DNA of 15,000 nucleotides. It comes from Leishmania mexicana MHOM/GT/2001/U1103 (taxonomy: Eukaryota; Euglenozoa; Kinetoplastea; Trypanosomatida; Trypanosomatidae). Below are positions 9,695-15,000 of this stretch, piece by piece. Made by a program: the position numbers and the translations under genes. Every line of letters starts with the position of its first letter. The first letter of the stretch is position 1. Where the stretch lies: positions 92,501 to 107,500 of the forward strand of contig NC_018338.1 in the NCBI RefSeq assembly GCF_000234665.1, given 5' to 3'. The notes beneath the pieces are model-generated. The model saw only the letters and a program-made list of their open reading frames with translations, had not been told where the DNA came from and did not search any database.

Positions 9695-10618
9695 ATGCCG
9701 TTTGGCCCGTCCGTGCGCAGCGACCTGGAGTGCACTGCGGTGCCGACCGCCGCTGAAGTCGGCGTGAACAGCGCAGGAGTTGTTGGTGGTGTCTCGCCTG
9801 CAGCAGCTTCATCGCCGTCGGCGGCGCCAGCTGGCAATAGCGGCCGGTCGTGTGGCTCTCCACATCAATCGCCGCGCGCGACGGTGCAGCGAACGGGCGG
9901 CAATGAAGGCTGCCGCGGTGGGGCGACCGCCGCACCGCGTGGATACAGCGCTAGTGCCTCCGCGACGCCAACTGCCGCTGATGCACAGCCTAAATCACCC
10001 ACGCCGCAGCCGAGCAGCCTGCCCTGCGGTCGTGCATCTGTGTTGCGCAGCGCCTCGGATGTAAAGACGCCAGTCGTGGCATTCCCAGCCCTCACTCGCA
10101 CCACCGCAACACGCGCTACCTCGACCCCGCACAACATGGCCGCCTCAACCACCACCAGCACATCTTCTTCCAGCAGCGCCGCGGCACTGCCGCCGGTGCA
10201 GCCACGACGAGCCAGCAGCTCCGCCGCGGAGCCCTCCAGAGATGTGGGCGGATCCTCCAACAAACCGAGTAGCAGGTGGGCAAGTTCGGATAGACCGAGC
10301 GGCACATCATCACCTACAGGTACGCGTGCTGCATTCGCGCCGCTCCCTTCGCTCTCTGTTAGTGCAGCAGGTCAGCGCGCGGCTATTGGAGCTGATGCGG
10401 CCACCGTTTCTGATACCTCTGGCTCGGCCCGAGTGGATAAGCCGAGTTCGAGTAGCGCGTCACCATCCAATGGGCAACGTGAGTCGTACTTTCGTGAGAA
10501 CAACATCCCCTTCTTATTCAATGAGATGAGCGAGGCCCTCCTCGACGCCCAGCCGGAGGACCCGGTGTCGTTCATGAAGGAGTGGCTGCAGAGGCGACGA
10601 GAGGCCATTGCGCAGTAG
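9695..10618 (+). CDS. Ser/Ala-rich protein with C-terminal RIIa/Dpy-30-like docking domain
   Basis: A 307-residue open frame beginning at the first ATG after strong splice-acceptor signals. Residues 1 to about 260 are rich in Ala, Ser, Pro and Thr with scattered basic residues, look disordered and carry no domain I recognise. The last 45 residues are quite different: from about 263 to 302 the pattern Y-F-x-E-N-N-I-P-x-L-F, then an amphipathic helix, then P-E-D-P-x-x-F-M-x-x-W-L matches the two-helix dimerisation-docking fold (RIIa / Dpy-30 class) found in PKA regulatory subunits, some adenylate kinases and radial-spoke proteins. Such domains dimerise and bind amphipathic helices of anchoring proteins. 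A scaffold or docking role, perhaps in the flagellum, is inferred; the partner is unknown. The assignment rests on the motif pattern only. No signal peptide or membrane span is present. Confidence 0.9.
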   Translation: MPFGPSVRSDLECTAVPTAAEVGVNSAGVVGGVSPAAASSPSAAPAGNSGRSCGSPHQSPRATVQRTGGNEGCRGGATAAPRGYSASASATPTAADAQPKSPTPQPSSLPCGRASVLRSASDVKTPVVAFPALTRTTATRATSTPHNMAASTTTSTSSSSSAAALPPVQPRRASSSAAEPSRDVGGSSNKPSSRWASSDRPSGTSSPTGTRAAFAPLPSLSVSAAGQRAAIGADAATVSDTSGSARVDKPSSSSASPSNGQRESYFRENNIPFLFNEMSEALLDAQPEDPVSFMKEWLQRRREAIAQ

Positions 10619-11996
10619 ACGGCAGAGAACTGGTTTGGGAAAGGAGGAGGTAGGGGAGGGACTGCGCCCGTGTCTCTGTGGAGTTGCAGCATCCCATGTG
10701 AGCTGTGAAGTGTTTTGACTGTACAAGACCACCGCAGCTCAGACCCCACCTCACTCTCGGCTGCCCCACGTCTGCCACTCGTGTGTTTCATCGCTCTCCG
10801 TGCTACCCCACAAGTCTCGCCTGCGTCAGGGCACACAACAACACACCCAGTGGTGTCATAATTCTGTAAAGCCTGCTCCCTTCTGTGTCTTGCTTTGTGT
10901 GTGCGTGCGAGTGCACCTCTTGGGCCACACAGCCGCTTACTCTCGGCAGGCATCGGTGCGCGCCCACCCCCTCCCGAACCTTGTGCACTTATCATCTCCG
11001 ATGCCTTTCCATTTTGTTCGCTTGTATACCGCCCGCCGCGTTGACGCCGTTCCCCCTCCTCTTCCCCCTCCTCCCTCGGCCAGCCTGGCCGGACCCGCTC
11101 GTGGAAACCGAAGCTGGAGCAGGTGAAGGATTTTAGCAGGGGAAAAGGTGATGGCGGGGAGGTACGTGGCGACTGTGAACACAAGCAACACGAGGATAGC
11201 ACACGCGCAGTCCCACAAGCACACGCGAATACCGGCAGGTACGTATAGAGGCCGTCATCGCAGAATTGAATCTACCCACACCCACCCACACACAGGGAGC
11301 GAGTGAGCAGGTCGCACATCGGGGAAGAAATGCGGCGCCGCCTTTGACATGCGCCTCCGCTTTCTCTGTGGCTTTCTCTCTTCCTCTCCCGTGCTTTTTA
11401 GTTGTTTGCCCCTTTTCTTCGTTCCATCCCTTCTGCTAGCCGTTACCCTCTATTTTAGTTGTGTTGTTTGCTGTTGTGTGTTGCGCGTGATTGCATCCTA
11501 AACTTAGTCCACTCCACCCCTTCCCCAATTCTCTCCCTCCCCGACCCTCCGGCCCATGCCTTTCCCCCTCCCCCGATACACCACACACACACACACACAC
11601 ACACGTGCGGTCACGCAGGGGCACAGTGACTCCTGTGCGGGTGTGCACAACGTTTGTCTCTCTTCACACTCTTCTATGTATGTGCATACACGTCTCTCTG
11701 TGTGCTTCACAGATCTCTCTTCTTCAGTTTCGTGTTGGTCAGCTGGCGCTGTTTCACCGCCCCCTTCTCTCTTGTTGTTCCTATTTTCTTCAGCGGCTCG
11801 GAATGCCCTTCTCGAGCTGCTCTCAGGTCTCACGTGTGTATTGGAAGTGGGGGAGCTTTGTCTTGGCACCCCTGTGCTCACCGTCTGCGTAATGTGTAGA
11901 GGAACAGCACTAAAAAAAGAGGGACGGACTTGGCAAGGGACGCGCGAGGAGGATGCAGCATGTACAGACGATGTTCATAGTTTATGGGTCCGCTAA
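10619..11996. other. 3' UTR / spacer after the RIIa-domain gene
   Basis: No gene is supported here. The sequence is pyrimidine-rich on the + strand with short repeats, and open frames are low-complexity or antisense. It begins with the 3' UTR of the upstream gene, whose poly(A) site cannot be placed by eye. Confidence 0.7.
11582..11604. repeat. (CA)n microsatellite
   Basis: About eleven CA units, uninterrupted, followed by GTGCGG. Likely length-variable. Confidence 0.95.
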
Positions 11997-12033
11997 TTTT
12001 TTTTTTTTGGCGCATTGCTGCTTCTCTTTCCAG
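11997..12033 (+). promoter_or_regulatory. Strong splice-acceptor-like site without a certain gene
   Basis: Twelve consecutive T (11997-12008), a second pyrimidine tract (CTTCTCTTTCC) and an AG at 12032-12033 make this one of the best acceptor-like signals in the window. The first ATG after it is at 12160 and opens a 194-codon frame of doubtful coding quality. The site could also serve as an alternative acceptor or only as a poly(A)-directing tract. Confidence 0.4.
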
Positions 12034-12780
12034 GCGCGCGCATACAGTCAAGGCGTCAGTGAGCTGCAGCTGTTGGCGAGCGCCAGACGGCGAACGCTGT
12101 CGAGCGTTGGCGTGTGTCGGAGTGGAGAAGTTCGGCCGGCAGCTTATTGTTGCACCTTCATGCCGCCCCCGCCGCACTCCTCTCTCATCCTTTTCACCGG
12201 GACACCACACACACACACACACGCATCTATAGATATGCGGTGGGTGGTGCCGAATAGGCGGGGGAGATGGTCGTTGAAATTCAGTGGATTTGTTTGTATC
12301 TTTGACTATCAAGACTACAGAAAGAGTGGGGTGGAGGGTGGAGGAGGAGACACATGGAAAAGGCTGGAAAAAGGGGGCGTGAGGGGTCGCGTCGCTTTCT
12401 CTCGCTCTCTCCACCCTCTTTCTCACGCTGGACTTGCTGCTGTTGTTCTCTTCTTGCATGATGTCCACGTTGTGCTCCCGTCTGGCGGCATTTTCTGTGG
12501 TGTGCCGCGCCTTTTTTATTTTCACCCTTTTTTCCGTTTGGGGAGCTCTTCCACGTGTGAGCACGGGTGTCTTGGTGCTTGCGTGTGCCTCTCGCGGACG
12601 CTGTGCACTGCAGAAGAGCCGAACGAAACGAAAACAACACGGGCAACAGGAGAAAGACAACGCACCACCACTTTCTTCTCTCCTTCTGTTTCCTTCGTTT
12701 TTCGAAAGGTGTCTCGGGCTCTGTCCTTGACGTGCCTCTCTTGACTATTGTTCATTCTTCGCTTTTCGCTCTTCCTCTCT
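12034..12780. other. Spacer with a doubtful open frame
   Basis: A frame starting at ATG 12160 stays open to 12744. It reads through a CA repeat as Thr-His units and lacks the strong G/C third-position bias of the two confident genes, so I do not call it a gene. Nothing else is recognisable. Confidence 0.5.
12206..12222. repeat. (CA)n microsatellite
   Basis: A run of about eight CA units just before GCATCTATAGATATGC, itself a near-palindrome. Confidence 0.9.
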
Positions 12781-13970
12781 TGGCGTGATGAGGCCAGCCA
12801 CCTCAGTGCGTTGTATCAGGCCCTGGTATCTGCTCTTTGTGGGGAGGCCAAGATCCTGCAGCCTGACCACAGGTACGGTTGCGGTCCCTGGCTGTCGGCA
12901 GGACTGGGCTGTGCTGCCGCTGTGCCGAAGAGACGTGCGGTCACGGATGTGTTTGTACCGGCTTACTGTGCATCTTGTCCACAACTCAACAAATAGTGGC
13001 GCATCCACCTCTTGCCAATGGCTCACGGGGTTCAGGTGTGGGTGGAGTGTGCCCCCTGCTGCCGCTGACTCATAGCAACGTCCCACGTGTCGCGGCACAT
13101 GCGGGCAAGACATCCAGGCATGCCGACGGTAATATCGACAGAAGTAGGAGATGCAGACAGGGAGCCCCCCTCCCCTGCAGTCCACGGCGCCGTTCTGATG
13201 CAGGCCCCATTGTCGGCAAAATGCGAGCACTGTGCGCACGTGCTGTCAACCATACCTGGCATGGTGTATCGCGTCCGAGCAAGGCATCTGAAGGTCAGGG
13301 GAGCGCGAGCGGTAGTGGAGAAAAGCGGGAATATGTTTACGCTGATCAGTCCCACCGTTCATGTGTGCGAAACATGCGGCATCTCCTGCATCCGACCAGG
13401 GCGGTTGATAAGGCACAGATGCCGGAAGCATGACGAGCCCACCCCCGAATGGCATCACTGAGCCCTACAGACCTCAACGTGGAGAGTCTCCACACCATAT
13501 TAAGGGATGCCGCAGCTTTACACGAGTAAGGGCAAAGCACAGCACGCAAGCAGGATGTGCAGGACCTCAGAGGGCCCTTGACCTGGGGCTGTTCAACTTC
13601 CTCCTTGAGTTCATGCGGCATGCCCCTAGGCCACCCCCTTACTACCCATACGACAGGCACCCACCGTTTCTGGCCTCGAGCAGGACCCTGGTTGCGGCCC
13701 ATTTGCATGAAGGCATGCTGTGCACCCGAGTTTCCGTCTCCCGCCGACCGCGCGGCACGTATTCTCAGAAGGGATGAGGAATGGCGAGAGGAGCCCGCTA
13801 GCCGCAGTGCACGATTCGGCGGCACGCCAGTTTGTCCTAGACGACCAGGACGTTAGCCGTAGGAGCCGCAGCGGTCAGATGAGCTGTGGTTGTGTGTATG
13901 CATATGCCTCGGCTGGCTTGTTCGTGGTTGAAGGATGGGGATGGAAGAAAAGCGTAAAAGAAATATAGAT
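12780..13970 (+). mobile_element. Degenerate non-LTR retroposon remnant (ingi/L1Tc-related, DIRE-like)
   Basis: Here the simple repeats and pyrimidine tracts of the flanks stop, and the + strand contains the broken reading frame of a protein with three CX2CX12HX4H zinc fingers (positions 13048-13431). Fingers of this spacing are known at the C-terminus of trypanosome ingi/L1Tc-clade retrotransposons, and Leishmania genomes keep only dead, truncated relatives of these (DIREs and SIDERs). The frame has stops at 12994 and 13066 and a likely frame change after 13458, and an A-rich stretch (13944-13968) could be the decayed poly(A) tail. I see no reverse transcriptase or endonuclease motif, so only the 3' part would remain. 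The left and right limits are set by change in composition and are approximate. A decayed host zinc-finger gene, or the fingers of an R2/SLACS-type element, are alternatives. Confidence 0.5.
13048..13461 (+). pseudogene. Zinc-finger reading frame, three CX2CX12HX4H units, broken
   Basis: All three fingers are in one frame. Finger 1 (13048-13113) has Cys at 13048 and 13057 and His at 13096 and 13111 but holds a TGA at 13066. Finger 2 (13222-13287) has both Cys (13222, 13231) and the last His (13285), but the first His position (13270) is CGC, Arg, one transition from CAC. Finger 3 (13366-13431) is complete, with Cys at 13366 and 13375 and His at 13414 and 13429. After the TGA the frame is open from 13069 to a stop at 13459-13461. 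The identical spacing of all three units rules out chance. These fingers would bind nucleic acid; in the L1Tc-type proteins they are linked to nucleic-acid chaperone activity. The damage indicates a pseudogene. Confidence 0.6.
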
Positions 13971-14222
13971 CTTCACTGTGGGTGTATACGCATCGTGAAC
14001 CCTTTGTCTTTCACCTCCCCCGCCTTCAGTCTGTGTATCTACCCCTGTACGCTTGCGCGTCTGCGTAGTTTTTCAAAACGTTGTTTGTGTGTGCGTGCAT
14101 GCGTGCGCGCGTGACTTTTGGTGCTTTGTTGTTTTCTGTTTGCCCTCGCCTTTCTTCACCTTCTCACGTTCTTCCTTTTCCCTCTTTCCCACTCCGTAGT
14201 GGCGTGTCCCCCTCCGCCGTCG

Positions 14223-14256
14223 CCCACGCCCCGCCTCCCACGCCCCCCCTCCCCCC
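14223..14256 (-). other. C-run cluster: minus-strand G-quadruplex motif
   Basis: C-runs at 14223-14225, 14229-14232, 14237-14239, 14243-14249 and 14251-14256 are separated by 1-4 bases, giving a quadruplex-forming motif on the minus (template) strand. Confidence 0.5.
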
Positions 14257-14642
14257 GTGACGTCTCTCAAGTCGTTCACGTGTGAGTGAGTGCTCTTGCG
14301 CGCCTTTGCTCAGCGTTCATTTCTGGTCGTCTTTTGTTTTTGTTGCTTCCTCTTCTCCTGCGGCTTCGCTTCGTCCGCTTTTTCTTCGCGTTTTCGCATA
14401 ATGCCCCTCTTACGCACGCACAAGCGCCTTCACGCAGGTGCGCACACCCGTCTTGTCGTCCTGCACACCTGCGTATCTTGTCCGTTCTCGCGTGCTTACT
14501 CTGTGGATGTTTTTGTGGCTGTATTTTTATTTGTGTGTGAGTGTGTGTATTTCCTCCTACTATAGTTGGCGTCAATGTCTGCCTGTGTGTGCATTCTCCG
14601 ACTGTCTTCACTCGTTTTGCCCGGCTGCTGTCTCGCTCTGTC

Positions 14643-14687
14643 CATCTTGTCCCTTTCCCTTTCTTCCCCGCCCTCCCTCTGCTGCAG
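14643..14687 (+). promoter_or_regulatory. Probable trans-splice acceptor for a gene to the right
   Basis: A nearly pure pyrimidine tract from about 14643 to 14680 ends in CTGCTGCAG with the AG at 14686-14687. A later T-run with AG at 14879-14880 is an alternative. The gene served would start at or beyond the right edge of the window. Confidence 0.45.
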
Positions 14688-15000
14688 GCGTATCGCTGAT
14701 GTTCGCGTAATCATGCGTGTGCGTGTGTATTGGTGTGTCTAACTGTGCAATAATGCACTCGCTCGGGGCTTCCAAGCCCTCCTCCCTCCTCCTCCGGACT
14801 CCGGTCACCTCCTCCTCGTTCGCGGCACTCTGCACTACATTTTCTCTCTGTCTGCCTCCATTTTTTTTGTTGTTGTTGAGCGCACGCGCTGTTGGACCAC
14901 TTCGCCAGGCCTTGGTTCAAGAGAGCCGCCCATTGCCACAATGCGACACGTATATACACATCTTTGCACACAAACAACAGAACATTTTTCTTTGATGACA

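Larger units (their letters stand above)
13971..15000. other. Spacer leading towards a further + strand gene
   Basis: Pyrimidine-rich + strand sequence with no gene that can be supported. It resembles the sequence preceding the two confident genes, so another coding region probably starts beyond the right edge. An ATG at 14752 opens an 80-codon frame to 14995 with a hydrophobic stretch, but two shorter ATG frames (14699, 14713) precede it after the nearest acceptor, and the composition is not gene-like. Confidence 0.6.

Noticed and set aside
10372..11202. 276-codon open frame on the minus strand
   Set aside because: Partly antisense to the RIIa-domain gene and then runs into spacer; no domain, and pyrimidine tracts indicate + strand transcription.
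11878..12660. 260-codon open frame on the minus strand
   Set aside because: It would run against the direction shown by the pyrimidine tracts and has no recognisable domain.
12879..13433. 184-codon + strand frame overlapping the zinc-finger remnant
   Set aside because: It is longer than the finger frame but carries none of the Cys/His pattern; the three matching fingers all lie in the other frame.
14911..14925. GGTTCAAG, similar to the first half of a tRNA B-box
   Set aside because: The second half does not fit GGTTCGANTCC and no A-box or acceptor stem is found upstream.
1..15000. CRISPR array, bacterial operon signals or ribosome binding sites
   Set aside because: The repeats are dinucleotide tracts without unique spacers, and the gene starts show splice-acceptor signals rather than Shine-Dalgarno sites, as expected for a eukaryote.

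Overview
The window looks like nuclear DNA of a trypanosomatid, most likely Leishmania or a close relative. The evidence is three-fold: two intronless GC-rich open frames on the same strand, long spacers full of pyrimidine tracts and (CA)n/(GT)n repeats, and a polypyrimidine tract plus AG just upstream of the first ATG of each gene, as expected where monocistronic mRNAs are made by trans-splicing from a polycistronic + strand transcript. The species call is inference; no marker gene fixes it.

Layout. Positions 1-4208 are a long gene-free spacer (pyrimidine-rich, GT repeats, one G-quadruplex motif, one perfect 11-bp hairpin). Positions 4209-6035 encode a 608-residue protein that is mostly low-complexity and ends in a thioredoxin-fold domain with a WCPPC active site; its N-terminus carries a basic motif resembling a nuclear localisation signal. 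Positions 6036-9694 are a 3.6-kb 3' UTR/spacer with strong C-runs, a (CA)13 tract and two diverged copies of a 30-bp motif that may be retroposon-derived. Positions 9695-10618 encode a 307-residue Ser/Ala-rich protein ending in an RIIa/Dpy-30-like dimerisation-docking domain. Positions 10619 to about 12780 are spacer with one strong splice-acceptor-like site. From about 12780 to 13970 the sequence loses its simple repeats and contains the wreck of a protein with three CX2CX12HX4H zinc fingers, best read as the C-terminal part of a dead ingi/L1Tc-clade non-LTR retroposon (a DIRE-like remnant). Positions 13971-15000 look like the 5' region of a further + strand gene whose coding start is not visible.

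The two intact genes share only a transcription unit as far as can be seen: one is a redox-active-site protein, the other a likely docking/scaffold protein, perhaps flagellar or linked to kinase anchoring. No evidence here shows that they act together. I found no tRNA, rRNA, CRISPR array or complete mobile element.
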